A stretch of 17,548 nt of DNA from Coriobacteriaceae bacterium (GCA_019420325.1 JAHZHK010000014.1:4558-22105); one strand, 5' to 3'. Shown: positions 5,761 to 13,803, counted from the first letter of the stretch. Made by a program: numbers and translations. The notes: generated by a model not told the origin, from the letters alone.

Positions 5761-7938
5761 TTAACCTCCACTTACGTCGCGGAAAACGTCGCCATATCGC
5801 GCGACGACCTCCGCTTTGATGGGAACATGGCATGGGTCTTGCATGAGAGGATCCGCCTGGAGCATGTCGCATGCCAGGTCGTGCGCATCCTGCAAAAGGT
5901 CCGCGTCGCGGGCAAGGTCCACAAAGCGAAGCGAGACCTCGCCCGACTGGCGGACGCCCATGATATCGCCTTCTCGGCGCAATTGCAGGTCCTGCTCGGC
6001 AAGCTCAAAACCATCGGATGTCTCGACGAGCGCTTTCATGCGTCGCTTGGCATTGGCCGAAGTGGCGCTCGTGCACAGGAAGACATGGCCGGGGTACTTG
6101 CCTCGCCCCACGCGGCCGCGCAGCTGATGGAGCTGCGCCAAGCCAAAACGCTCCGCATCCTCAATGAGCATAACCGTTGCGTTGGGGACGTCGACACCGA
6201 CCTCGATGACGGTGGTCGAGACGAGCACTTGGATCGTTCCTGCCTTGAAATCGGCCATAACCTGGGCTTTTTCCTGAGGCTTCATGCGACCGGTGAGAAG
6301 CCCCACCTCATAGGCCCCAAAGACGCTGCCGGCAAGGGAGCGGGCAACCTTTTGAGCTGCCTGGGGGTCGCTGGGGTCCTCGCCTGCCTCAAGCTCGAGA
6401 GCCGCCTGGTCGGGCTCGTCGCCCTCCCCCGCCGGGGCACCCACCAAGGGGCAGACCACATAGGCCTGACGACCCTGGGCGATCTCCTCGAGCATGGCAG
6501 CGTAGGCATCGGCGCGATTGCGCTTGGCGATGACCTCGGTGGTGATACCAGCGCCTTTCACGGGGCGAGTGCGCAGGTAGCTGCGGTCAAGATCGCCGTA
6601 GAGTGCCAGAGCCATCGTGCGCGGAATGGGGGTGGCGCTCATGATGAGCAAGTCGGCCCCGCGACCCTTCTCGCGCAGTGCATTGCGCTGGTTCACGCCG
6701 AATCGCTGCTGCTCGTCGATGACGGCAAGCGTGAGGTGGTTGAAACGGACATCGTCGGAGAGAGCCGCATGCGTGCCGAAAAGCACACAGGTACGGCCCT
6801 GCGCGAGACCCTCGAGGATGGACTCCCTCTGCGCCTTGGGCGTAGCGCCCGTGAGCAGCGCCCAGGTGATGTCCACCGAATCGAGCAGGGGTCCCACCTT
6901 GTCGGCGTACTGCTGGGCAAGCACGGTCGTGGGGGCCATGAGGGCAGCTTGGCCGCCTGAATCGGCCACGGCCCCCAGGGCCAAGGTCGCCACAGCGGTC
7001 TTGCCCGTGCCCACGTCTCCCAAAAGCAGCCTGCTCATGGCCTGTGGACTTGCCATATCGAGGAGAACCTCGTCAACGGCTATTTGCTGGTCGGCAGTAA
7101 GGGCAAACGGCAAAGCGGCGCGCAAGGCACGCTCGTGAGGGCCGTCCACCACATGCTCGACAGGCTTGACTCCCATAACGCGCACGTCACGGCGGGCACG
7201 CAGCGCCACCTGGAGAAAGGCGGCCTCGTCAAAAGCGAGCCTTCGGCGGGCGGCTTCGGCGTCGTCCCCATCGCACGGGTAGTGCATCGCACGCAAAGCA
7301 CGCGAGAGTGGCATAAGGCGCCTCGGCGCCCGCACAGCGGCGGGCCAGGGGTCCAGCGCATCGGGGAAAGCCGTCAAACACTCCGACGACAGCCTGCGTA
7401 GCCACTGACCTGTGAGCCCCTCGGTGGCGTGATAGACGGGAAGCATAGGATGCCCGGCGCATGCGCAGGCAAACCCAGGGCCGTCACCCTCGAGCGCCTC
7501 CCAATAAGGCGAATTCAAGCGTTTGAACCCATATCCAAAGCTCACTTTGCCAAAAAGAAGCAGCGTCTGACCCTCAGCGAACTTTTGGGCAAGCCAGGGC
7601 TGCCCGAAAAAGCACACCATGACGACGCCGGTATCGTCGTAGCACGACAGCTCAACCACCGTCACACGGGGACGGGGGCGCTTGAGCTCGACTTTGTCGA
7701 CATGCACCACGAAACTCGCCTGGTCGCCCACACGAGCATGCGCCACATCCACGAGCTGGCTCAAGTCGAGGTAACGCATAGGGGTTGCCATAAGTTCGTC
7801 GAAGACCGAGCGCACGCCGATTTTTGCCAGCAGGGCACCCTTGGCGGGACCTACGCCACGGATAAACGACACAGGCCGCCCCATACCCGCCGTCTGCTTG
7901 AGACGGTCGGCGGATGAGACGGCCTGTGCGCAACTCAT
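5761..7938 (-). CDS. recG: ATP-dependent DNA helicase RecG
   Basis: RecG is a superfamily 2 translocase that reverses stalled replication forks and processes branched DNA. The 725 residues comprise an N-terminal wedge/OB region (about 20-260, beginning FIRGVGPAKGALLAKIG) and two helicase lobes. These hold Walker A GDVGTGKT (307-314), DEQQRFGV (408-415, usually DEQHRFG), SATPIPRT (434-441), VSTTVIEVGVDVPNA and QLHQLRGRVGRG (602-613). The C-terminal RREGDIMGVRQSG block is present. An acidic, low-complexity insert occurs near 502-528 in the second lobe, making it slightly longer than most RecGs. The ATG at 7938 is favoured because it clears fakA by 28 bases, although its ribosome binding site is weak. 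A second ATG at 7884 is possible; longer starts would overlap fakA. Confidence 0.94.
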   Translation of the reverse strand: MSCAQAVSSADRLKQTAGMGRPVSFIRGVGPAKGALLAKIGVRSVFDELMATPMRYLDLSQLVDVAHARVGDQASFVVHVDKVELKRPRPRVTVVELSCYDDTGVVMVCFFGQPWLAQKFAEGQTLLLFGKVSFGYGFKRLNSPYWEALEGDGPGFACACAGHPMLPVYHATEGLTGQWLRRLSSECLTAFPDALDPWPAAVRAPRRLMPLSRALRAMHYPCDGDDAEAARRRLAFDEAAFLQVALRARRDVRVMGVKPVEHVVDGPHERALRAALPFALTADQQIAVDEVLLDMASPQAMSRLLLGDVGTGKTAVATLALGAVADSGGQAALMAPTTVLAQQYADKVGPLLDSVDITWALLTGATPKAQRESILEGLAQGRTCVLFGTHAALSDDVRFNHLTLAVIDEQQRFGVNQRNALREKGRGADLLIMSATPIPRTMALALYGDLDRSYLRTRPVKGAGITTEVIAKRNRADAYAAMLEEIAQGRQAYVVCPLVGAPAGEGDEPDQAALELEAGEDPSDPQAAQKVARSLAGSVFGAYEVGLLTGRMKPQEKAQVMADFKAGTIQVLVSTTVIEVGVDVPNATVMLIEDAERFGLAQLHQLRGRVGRGKYPGHVFLCTSATSANAKRRMKALVETSDGFELAEQDLQLRREGDIMGVRQSGEVSLRFVDLARDADLLQDAHDLACDMLQADPLMQDPCHVPIKAEVVARYGDVFRDVSGG

Positions 7939-7966
7939 ATGCGTCTGAAAACGAGAGCCGAGCGGG

Positions 7967-9604
7967 CTACTCGATGGAAAGCACGATGGGATACAGGGGC
8001 TGCTCACCACGATGCGCGTCGATGTCGAGGTCGGGCACGGCATCCTCGAGGCGCTCAACCAGGGCCTCGAACTCGTCCTGGGGCATGTCGAGACCCGCAA
8101 GGACGGTGAGGGTGTCGCCCTCGAGGTCAGCCTGCATGGCCTTGACCATCTCGACGCACATGTCGCAAACGTCGGAGCCGACGTAAGTCACCTTGTCGTC
8201 GACAAGGCCGATGACGTCACCGGAGTGAATGGCGTCACCATTGACCGTCTGCGAATCGCGCACGGCATGGGTAATCTCGCCGTCATGCACGCCAGGCAGG
8301 ACCTCAGCCATGGCGGCGGCGTTGTCCTCGAGCGAAGCAGTCGGGTTGAAGGCGAACATCGCCGAGAAGCCCTGAGGGACGCTGCGCGTGGTGACGACCG
8401 CCATGGGGAAGTCGGCAGCTGCGGCTGCAGACTGCGCAGCCATGATGATGTTGCCGTTGTTGGGCAGCACGATGACCTGCTCGGCACGTGCCTGCTTGGC
8501 GGCAGCGAGGATGTCTGCGGTGGAGGGGTTCATGGTCTGGCCGCCCTCGACAACAACGTCGACGCCCAGGGAGCGCAGGATTTCGGCCTGGCCGGAACCG
8601 GCAGCCACGGCGATGACACCGAGCGGCTTGACCGGAGCCTCGGCGGCCTTGTCCTGAGCGATCTTCTCAGTGCGCTCGTGGGCCTCCATGTCCATGTTGT
8701 GGATGAAGACGTTGAAAATCTGACCGATGGCGAGCATGTGATCGAGCACATGGTCGGGACGGTCGGTGTGGACGTGGATCTTGTAGTCGGGGTACGCACC
8801 AACAAGAAGCTCGCAGTCGCCCTGCGTGGCAAGGAAGTCACGCGTGGCATCCTCGTCGAAGGTCTGCTCGGCCTTGAAGAGGAACTCGGTGCAGTAGCGG
8901 AACTCCGAGCCCTCCCAGTCATCGTTGAGCTCGATGGCAACCTTGGCGTTGGCCTGGGCCATGGCCTTGTCAGCGGCCAAGGAGACCCCGCCCTCGCGGC
9001 CAAGCGCATTGGCGCAGAAAGCCTCAAGGAAGATGGCAAAACCAAACGCACCCGAGTCAACGACGCCGTTCTCCTTGAGAACAGGCAGCAAATCGGGCGT
9101 ACGCGCGACGCTCTCGAATGCCTCGGCCACCAGGGCGTCGAGCGTCTCCTCGAGGGTCGCGTGCTTCTTCTCGCACATGTCAGCGCGTTTGGAAACGTCG
9201 CGCAGCACCGTGAGAATGGTACCCTCGACAGGCTTGCGCACGGCGGCAAAAGCTACCTTGACGGCACGACGGAACGCCGAGGCGACAACTCCGGCGTCGG
9301 CGGGACCCTCGACCTCAGCCAGACCCTCGGCCAGACCGCGAAGGATCTGGCTCGTGATGACGCCGGAGTTGCCGCGGGCGCCCATGAGGGAACCGTGCGT
9401 CACGGCAGCTGCGAGCTTGGACATCGTGGCGTCGGCCGGCAGCGCCTCAATCTCAGAGACGACCGTGGCCAGGGTGAGCGACATATTCGTACCGGTGTCA
9501 CCGTCGGGCACCGGGAAGACGTTGAGCTTGTTGATCTCCTCGCTGCGCTCCTTGACGGCGCGAGCGGCAACGATGAAGCTGTTGCGTACGGTCTGCTCGA
9601 TCAT
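7967..9604 (-). CDS. fakA: Fatty acid kinase ATP-binding subunit FakA (DhaL/DAK2 domain)
   Basis: FakA phosphorylates a fatty acid held by a FakB (DegV-type) partner, giving acyl-phosphate that feeds PlsY or, through PlsX, acyl-ACP. The product is 545 residues, the normal length. The N-terminal DhaL-like kinase domain has the metal-binding NVFPVPDGDTGTNM (28-41) and GARGNSGVITSQ (75 onward). The middle FakA domain includes the conserved His segment KIHVHTDRPDHVL, and the C-terminal DegV-like domain has VLPNNGNIIMAAQ. GGGAGAAG precedes the ATG by four bases. It follows asp23 by 32 bases and precedes recG, the order seen in Bacillus (yloU-yloV ... recG). No fakB lies in the window, so the fatty-acid-binding partner must be elsewhere. 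Confidence 0.93.
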   Translation of the reverse strand: MIEQTVRNSFIVAARAVKERSEEINKLNVFPVPDGDTGTNMSLTLATVVSEIEALPADATMSKLAAAVTHGSLMGARGNSGVITSQILRGLAEGLAEVEGPADAGVVASAFRRAVKVAFAAVRKPVEGTILTVLRDVSKRADMCEKKHATLEETLDALVAEAFESVARTPDLLPVLKENGVVDSGAFGFAIFLEAFCANALGREGGVSLAADKAMAQANAKVAIELNDDWEGSEFRYCTEFLFKAEQTFDEDATRDFLATQGDCELLVGAYPDYKIHVHTDRPDHVLDHMLAIGQIFNVFIHNMDMEAHERTEKIAQDKAAEAPVKPLGVIAVAAGSGQAEILRSLGVDVVVEGGQTMNPSTADILAAAKQARAEQVIVLPNNGNIIMAAQSAAAAADFPMAVVTTRSVPQGFSAMFAFNPTASLEDNAAAMAEVLPGVHDGEITHAVRDSQTVNGDAIHSGDVIGLVDDKVTYVGSDVCDMCVEMVKAMQADLEGDTLTVLAGLDMPQDEFEALVERLEDAVPDLDIDAHRGEQPLYPIVLSIE

Positions 9605-9636
9605 CAGACTTCTCCCATAGATACGTTGGCAGGGCT

Positions 9637-9999
9637 TTACGCCTCGCGGACCTTCATCGCGTCGACATGGACGATCACGTGAGCGTCGTCGATCTGGGCG
9701 ATGTTCTTAAGGACATACTGGACCGCGTCCACAAGGTTCTGGCTGACAGCGGTGAGGTTCACGCCGTACTCGAGCACGACGTGCAGGGCGACGGAAAGCT
9801 TGCCGTTCTCGTCGCGGTCGATTTCGATGCCCCTGCGCAGGCGCTGTGCAGGCAGAAGCCCGGCAATGCCCTCCTGCACGCTCGTGGGGGCGGGGGACGT
9901 CATGCCAACAACGCCATAGCATTCTTTGGCGGCATAGCCGACCAGGTCGGCGAGCACGTCATCGGAGACGATGAGGGCACCGTTCGTTTTGTCTGCCAT
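9637..9999 (-). CDS. Asp23/Gls24 (YloU-type) family protein
   Basis: A 120-residue protein of the Asp23/Gls24 family: small cytoplasmic proteins, some membrane-tethered, linked to envelope stress and often encoded directly before fakA. Visible family segments are GALIVSDDVLADLVGYAAKE, CYGVVGM, and LSVALHVVLEYGVNLTAVSQ with a V-x-Y-V-L-K-N helix and a VIVHVDAMKV end strand. The ATG at 9999 is chosen because GGGAG lies seven bases upstream; an in-frame ATG at 10032 lacks a good site. It has no signal peptide or membrane segment. It opens the long asp23-fakA-recG-coaD series downstream of the rpmB terminator. Confidence 0.88.
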   Translation of the reverse strand: MADKTNGALIVSDDVLADLVGYAAKECYGVVGMTSPAPTSVQEGIAGLLPAQRLRRGIEIDRDENGKLSVALHVVLEYGVNLTAVSQNLVDAVQYVLKNIAQIDDAHVIVHVDAMKVREA

Positions 10000-10044
10000 A
10001 GTCTTGCTCCCGTCACTGATAGCCGTTTGCACTCAATTCAAGGA

Positions 10045-10050
10045 AGTATA
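10045..10050 (-). promoter_or_regulatory. Possible -10 element for the asp23-fakA operon
   Basis: TATACT on the minus strand lies between the rpmB terminator and asp23, 46 bases before the ATG. No convincing -35 box is seen at the right distance. A promoter is expected here because the preceding terminator separates asp23 from rpmB. Confidence 0.3.
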
Positions 10051-10061
10051 CACCGAGACAC

Positions 10062-10087
10062 AAAAAAGGCCCCCGTACGGAGGCCTT
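10062..10087 (-). terminator. Rho-independent terminator of rpmB
   Basis: On the minus strand AAGGCC-T-CC pairs with GG-G-GGCCTT around a GTAC loop (nine pairs, one a T-G wobble) and is followed by six T (plus-strand A at 10062-10067). It lies 25 bases after the rpmB stop codon, so rpmB is probably monocistronic. Confidence 0.9.
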
Positions 10088-10112
10088 ACAACTCACACTT
10101 TACGCGTGAAAA

Positions 10113-10301
10113 CTAGCCGCGAACGACCTTACCAGCTTTGAGGCACTTGGTGCAGACCTTGACCTTCTTGCGCTCGCCGTCAACGATGCAGTACAGGGAC
10201 TGCACGTTGGCACGGTGCTGGCGGTTGGTGACGCGGTGGGAGTGGCTGATGGAGCGGCTGAACACCGGGTGCTTACCGCAGACTTCGCAAACCTGGGACA
10301 T
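10113..10301 (-). CDS. rpmB: 50S ribosomal protein L28, zinc-binding form
   Basis: Large-subunit ribosomal protein of 62 residues. It begins MSQVCEVCGKHPVFSRSISHSH and ends VKVCTKCLKAGKVVRG, with the CxxC pairs near both ends that bind zinc in C+ L28 proteins. AAGGAG lies eight bases before the ATG. It has its own promoter upstream and a terminator downstream. In Bacillus, too, rpmB adjoins the asp23-fakA pair, though oriented differently. Confidence 0.97.
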   Translation of the reverse strand: MSQVCEVCGKHPVFSRSISHSHRVTNRQHRANVQSLYCIVDGERKKVKVCTKCLKAGKVVRG

Positions 10302-10366
10302 CTCGAAAACTCCTTCTAACTGCTTGCGGGACGCTCTGCCCGCCCGCTTAAATCGGCAACTTTAGA

Positions 10367-10396
10367 AGATTAGCACACACCGGGGCAAAGATGCAA
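10367..10396 (-). promoter_or_regulatory. Putative promoter of rpmB
   Basis: On the minus strand TTGCAT (plus 10391-10396), an 18-base spacer and TAATCT (plus 10367-10372), with TGC directly before the -10 box forming an extended -10. The start would fall roughly 60 bases before the rpmB ATG. Confidence 0.6.
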
Positions 10397-10449
10397 AACT
10401 TCATATCCTAGTCGCAGATATTCCAGAGGTCGCGTACGCAAAACCGCCA

Positions 10450-12003
10450 TTAAAGGATGCTCTCCTTATGGATGCGCTCGCGTTCGACAATGACAAACAC
10501 CGTGCCCGCGTGAACTTCAACAACAGCGCCATCCTGCTCGATGACATTGGAAATACCCAGGTCATCAAGGGTATTGAGGGTGGCATGGTCAAGATTCCAA
10601 CGCATGCCCGACTCGCTCAGACAGGCAGGAGCGGGCAGCGCGACCACACTCAGGGTGCGACCCACGTCCTGGGCGCAAAATTTTACACGGGGATTGCTTT
10701 GACAGGACAGGACGTGAACCGTGCTCGCGGGCGTCTCGATACGAATGGGCAGTGTCTCCATGCGTGCAAGAACACCAAAAACGCCCAACTCGTGGTCGAC
10801 CCTACCGCCAGTAATACCAGTCGCGACGATACCGGACACCCCGAGTTCGACCGCATGACCGGCGAGCCAGGAAAGAGCCAGACCCAAGTCGGTATCGTCC
10901 TTGTCCATAGGAAAACCAAGCTCCTGCGCGGCTCCTGCTCGCACATATGTCAGGGCTTCAAAACTCAGCGAGTCCCCGTCTCCCACAAGAACGTCGACAT
11001 GCAAGCCTGCACGCATGCAGGCGTCTGCCCCCGAGTCGCAGGCAACAACAAGGGAGCACCCTTGAGCGCAGTGCCTGAGGAACTCAGGCGTCGGAGCCTC
11101 GGGGGAACCGCCGACAATCAGGGCGAGGTCAGGCACACACGGACCGACAGGCGCAATTCGAGGCGCGGTACCTTGAGCCTGCGGGACGGCAATATGGGAC
11201 CGCAGGGGCGCCATATGGTCGAGCGGGCCGTTCCCACGCCCCAGGTCAAGACCCGCGCGCAAGCACGTCGCGAGGTAATCCTTCGCCCGGCGGACGGCCT
11301 CTTCAACCGGCAGGCCATACGCCAAGAAGCACGCGATGGCACTTGAGAGCGTGCAGCCCGTGCCGTGGGTGCCACGCGTCTGCACCGCTTCTCCGCGCAA
11401 AATAACGGGATTGTCAGCGCCCGGCAGCAAGAGCACGTCGGTCGCGCAGTCCTCCCCCGCCAGATGGCCGCCCTTTACGAGGACCGCACCGGGAGTCGTG
11501 CGCGCGATGATGCGAGCGGCCTGCACCATGGAGTCCAGACCCTGCGCTGCGGCATCGATGCCGGCCAGGACACTTGCCTCGGGAATGTTGGGCGTCACGA
11601 CCTGCGCCAGGCAGAACAGCTCGTCCACCATGGACCGCGACGCCCCGTCGGCCATGAGCGCCGCCCCGCTCGTGGCAACCATGACCGGGTCGACGACAAT
11701 ATGGCCTGCGCCATGGCGGCGCAGGCCCTGCGCAACCGTACGAGCAATCTGCGAGGTCGAAAGCATGCCGATCTTGACAGCTGCGGGACGGATGTCCTCA
11801 AACACGGCGTCCATCTGGTCGATTACGACTTGCACGCTCGTCTCCTGTATGGAGCGGACCCTACAGGTGTTCTGCGCCGTAAGCGCTGTGATCACACTTT
11901 GACCATACAGGCCCAAAGCGGCGATAGTCTTGAGGTCGGCTTGGATGCCGGCGCCGCCCGACGAGTCGCTGCCGGCGACAGTGAGAACGGAAGGAAGCTG
12001 CAT
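10450..12003 (-). CDS. Fusion of HMP/HMP-P kinase (ThiD) with thiamin pyrophosphokinase
   Basis: A 517-residue two-enzyme protein. Residues 1-268 are ThiD, which phosphorylates hydroxymethylpyrimidine twice to HMP-PP: TVAGSDSSGGAGIQADLKT (8-26), DPVMVATSG (105-113) and the anion-hole TRGTHGTGC (209-217). After a Pro/Ala-rich linker (about 269-290), residues 292-517 are a thiamin pyrophosphokinase, which transfers pyrophosphate from ATP to thiamin. It shows ACDSGAD (321-327), GDGDS (341-345), DKDDTD (367-372), GITGGRVDH (396-404) and GMRWNLDHATL with SN at 485-486 near the end. All key motifs of both enzymes are present, so both halves should be active. GGAGG precedes the ATG closely. It is the last gene of the thi operon, 119 bases after thiE. 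I do not recognise this domain pair as a standard fusion; ThiD is more often fused to ThiE or to archaeal-type ThiN. Confidence 0.93.
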   Translation of the reverse strand: MQLPSVLTVAGSDSSGGAGIQADLKTIAALGLYGQSVITALTAQNTCRVRSIQETSVQVVIDQMDAVFEDIRPAAVKIGMLSTSQIARTVAQGLRRHGAGHIVVDPVMVATSGAALMADGASRSMVDELFCLAQVVTPNIPEASVLAGIDAAAQGLDSMVQAARIIARTTPGAVLVKGGHLAGEDCATDVLLLPGADNPVILRGEAVQTRGTHGTGCTLSSAIACFLAYGLPVEEAVRRAKDYLATCLRAGLDLGRGNGPLDHMAPLRSHIAVPQAQGTAPRIAPVGPCVPDLALIVGGSPEAPTPEFLRHCAQGCSLVVACDSGADACMRAGLHVDVLVGDGDSLSFEALTYVRAGAAQELGFPMDKDDTDLGLALSWLAGHAVELGVSGIVATGITGGRVDHELGVFGVLARMETLPIRIETPASTVHVLSCQSNPRVKFCAQDVGRTLSVVALPAPACLSESGMRWNLDHATLNTLDDLGISNVIEQDGAVVEVHAGTVFVIVERERIHKESIL

Positions 12004-12039
12004 GGTCCTCCAATACAGGAAAAACGACCTGCCCAGAAC

Positions 12040-12056
12040 GCGTCGAGCACCGACGC
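12040..12056. other. Small hairpin in the thiE to thiD-TPK gap
   Basis: GCGTCG (12040-12045) pairs with CGACGC (12051-12056) around a five-base loop. It lies in the 119-base gap after thiE. On the minus strand a T-run (TTTTT) follows, but 14 or more bases downstream, too far for a standard terminator. It might slow or modulate transcription into the fusion gene. No clear internal promoter was seen in the gap. Confidence 0.35.
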
Positions 12057-12122
12057 ACGTCCAGGACAGGCCGCACAAGGTCAATTGCCACTCAGGCGAA
12101 TGGGAAGCTGCTCTCAAACTCG

Positions 12123-12818
12123 CTAGAGCCGCTTGTGATGCGGCCAGGCCGCGACGGCCCCGGCAAGGTCGCAAGCGGCCTGGCGCGGGTCGGCTGCGGC
12201 AAAAATAGCCGAGACCACTGCCACACCCGCCGCGCCCGCAGGACCAAAAGAAGCGACGTTGCCCTGGTTGATGCCACCGATGGCAACAACAGGCAAGGGT
12301 GTGGCGGACACAACCTGAGCAAGGCCCGCCAGACCCACGTGCTCGGCATCGCCCTTGGTAGGTGTGGCGTAGACCGCGCATCCCAGGTAATCGGCACCGG
12401 CCTCGTAGGCGGCCAGCGCCTGGGCGGGGTTATCGGCACTCACGCCAACGATCGCGTCGGGCCCCAGTATCTCCCGAGCCTGAGCGCAGGCAAGATCCGA
12501 CTGGCCCACATGGACGCCGTCGGCCCCCACCTCAAGTGCGCACTCGACGTCATCGTTCACCACAAAGGGAACCTTGTGGGCGCGGCACACGGCAAGCACT
12601 TCGCGGGCAAGCTCGCAGCGCCGGGCATGACTGACGTCCTTCTCGCGCAGCTGCACGAACGTCGCCCCACCCAAGATGGCCTGCTCAACGACATCGCAAA
12701 GACGTCGTCCACCGAGCCAACGGGGATCAGTCACGACATATACCGCAAGGCAGCGACGCAGGGCGTCTTCATATGCGGCGCTGCCACGATCGGCAGGGGC
12801 CCACTTAGAGGAGGTCAT
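12123..12818 (-). CDS. thiE: Thiamin phosphate synthase
   Basis: ThiE joins HMP-PP and thiazole phosphate to form thiamin monophosphate in the cytoplasm. The 231-residue TIM-barrel protein shows GGATFVQLREKD (50-61), the metal site VNDD (87-90), ADGVHVGQSD (99-108), VGVSADN, YATPTKGD (150-157, phosphate-binding TxTK type) and VVAIGGINQGN (177-187). The ATG at 12818 overlaps the end of thiM by 14 bases, which suggests translational coupling; only a weak ribosome binding site is visible. It lies in the riboswitch-controlled thiM-thiE-thiD/TPK unit. Confidence 0.95.
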   Translation of the reverse strand: MTSSKWAPADRGSAAYEDALRRCLAVYVVTDPRWLGGRRLCDVVEQAILGGATFVQLREKDVSHARRCELAREVLAVCRAHKVPFVVNDDVECALEVGADGVHVGQSDLACAQAREILGPDAIVGVSADNPAQALAAYEAGADYLGCAVYATPTKGDAEHVGLAGLAQVVSATPLPVVAIGGINQGNVASFGPAGAAGVAVVSAIFAAADPRQAACDLAGAVAAWPHHKRL

Positions 12819-13635
12819 AGATGGCGCCCTGCTCCACCTTGTCGGCGGTCATCTTGAAGACCTCGTCGATGAGATAGTTCGAATACGTCGCGTTGCCGAC
12901 GCCCTCCTCAAGGGCGCGGTCGGCGGCAAACTTGCCGGCCAGGCCGTACATGCAGAAGGCCGACGCAACGGCTTCGAGCATGTTGTCGGGGTTCACCGCA
13001 ATATAGGCACCCACAACGCCGCTCAGCATACAGCCAGAACCCGTAATCTGACTCATGAGACGGTGGCCGTTGGAGATGACGTAGGTATGCTCGGCGTCGC
13101 TTACCAGGTCGATGACGCCAGAAGCCGCAACGATGGAGCCCGACGCGGCGCTGAATTGGCGCACGAAGCGCACCATCTCGTCGAGGTTGCTGGTAGTGAC
13201 CACGTCATCGGCAGCCACGTCGACACCGCGCGTGGTGGAGGTACCGGCAGCAAGGGCCTTGATCTCGCTCATGTTGCCGCGCACAACGGAAATCTTGCGC
13301 TGCGCGAGGAGCGTAGAGGCCGTGGAGGTACGCAACTTGCTGGCACCGGCGCCCACCGGGTCGAGCACGATGGGATGACCGAGCTGCTCGGCGCGAGCAC
13401 TGGCAAGCACCATGGCGCGGATGGACTGGGAGTTGAGCGTGCCGATGTTGATGTTGAGCGCACCGCAAATGGAGGTGATGTCCTCCACGTCGTCGGGTTC
13501 GTCGCTCATGATGGGAGAGCCGCCGCACGCGATGATAACGTTGGCCACATCGTGAACGGTCACATAGTTCGTGATGTTGTGAACCAAGGGTACGGACTTA
13601 CGAACTGCTTCGAATCGCTCTGCGAGCATGGGCAT
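12805..13635 (-). CDS. thiM: Hydroxyethylthiazole kinase
   Basis: ThiM phosphorylates salvaged hydroxyethylthiazole to the form used by ThiE. The 276 residues show VPLVHNITNYVT (15-26), GGSPIMSDEPDDVEDI (38-53), LNINIGTLN, VLDPVGAGASKLRT (90-103), VVRGNMSEI and the catalytic ITGSGCMLSG (197-206). The first ATG (13635) is chosen: AGGGG lies four bases before it, and it coincides with the 3' end of the riboswitch. An ATG two codons later (13629) is the alternative. It is the first gene of the operon and overlaps thiE by 14 bases. Confidence 0.95.
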   Translation of the reverse strand: MPMLAERFEAVRKSVPLVHNITNYVTVHDVANVIIACGGSPIMSDEPDDVEDITSICGALNINIGTLNSQSIRAMVLASARAEQLGHPIVLDPVGAGASKLRTSTASTLLAQRKISVVRGNMSEIKALAAGTSTTRGVDVAADDVVTTSNLDEMVRFVRQFSAASGSIVAASGVIDLVSDAEHTYVISNGHRLMSQITGSGCMLSGVVGAYIAVNPDNMLEAVASAFCMYGLAGKFAADRALEEGVGNATYSNYLIDEVFKMTADKVEQGAIYDLL

Positions 13636-13735
13636 ACAACCCCTTTCTGCTCGTGCCGCATTACCGGCACGGTCGTCTCGGTCGCAGGCGCATTGCGGCC
13701 TGCCTCTCAGCCGCCTGTCGCGGCTCCCGTTGTAT
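13634..13735 (-). promoter_or_regulatory. TPP (THI-box) riboswitch controlling thiM-thiE-thiD/TPK
   Basis: Read on the minus strand, the aptamer parts appear in order. P1 5' arm is AUACAAC (13735-13729). GGGAGCC follows, then a P3 hairpin GCCGC/GCGGC and the hallmark CUGAGA (13710-13705). Next come a P3a hairpin GCAGGC/GCCUGC, P2 return CCG, and a P5 hairpin GUGCCG-GUAAUG-CGGCAC (13670-13653), matching the conserved GGUAAUGCC-type loop. GAGCAGAAAGGGG then leads to the P1 3' arm GUUGUAU (13640-13634). The P4 strands deviate from the consensus. P1 includes the A and U of the thiM AUG, and the ribosome binding site lies directly inside P1, so ligand binding should block initiation without a separate expression platform. 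Identity rests on these motifs plus position before thiM. Confidence 0.88.
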
Positions 13736-13803
13736 AGAAACGCCCTGCGGGCGCAATTTGTTATCGTAAAGCATATGGAACCCACACTGCCACCGTAATT
13801 TTG

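Noticed and set aside
5533..6960. A 475-codon open frame on the plus strand
   Set aside because: Antisense to recG, whose helicase motifs are complete on the other strand.
7970..8100. Longer recG starting at 8100
   Set aside because: The extra 54 residues overlap fakA and look like out-of-frame translation (Ser/Arg/Pro-rich); the conserved RecG N-terminus begins after 7938.
8012..9682. A 556-codon open frame on the plus strand
   Set aside because: Mirror of fakA, with Gly/Leu/Val/His-rich sequence typical of antisense translation of a GC-rich gene; no recognisable domain.
12004..12122. Possible second riboswitch or terminator between thiE and the fusion gene
   Set aside because: Only a small hairpin and a distant T-run were found, without THI-box motifs or a proper stem next to the T-run.
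12004..12381. N-terminal extension of the ThiD-TPK frame up to 12381
   Set aside because: The extra residues are Arg/Cys/Gly-rich, overlap thiE out of frame, and a good ribosome site precedes the ATG at 12003.
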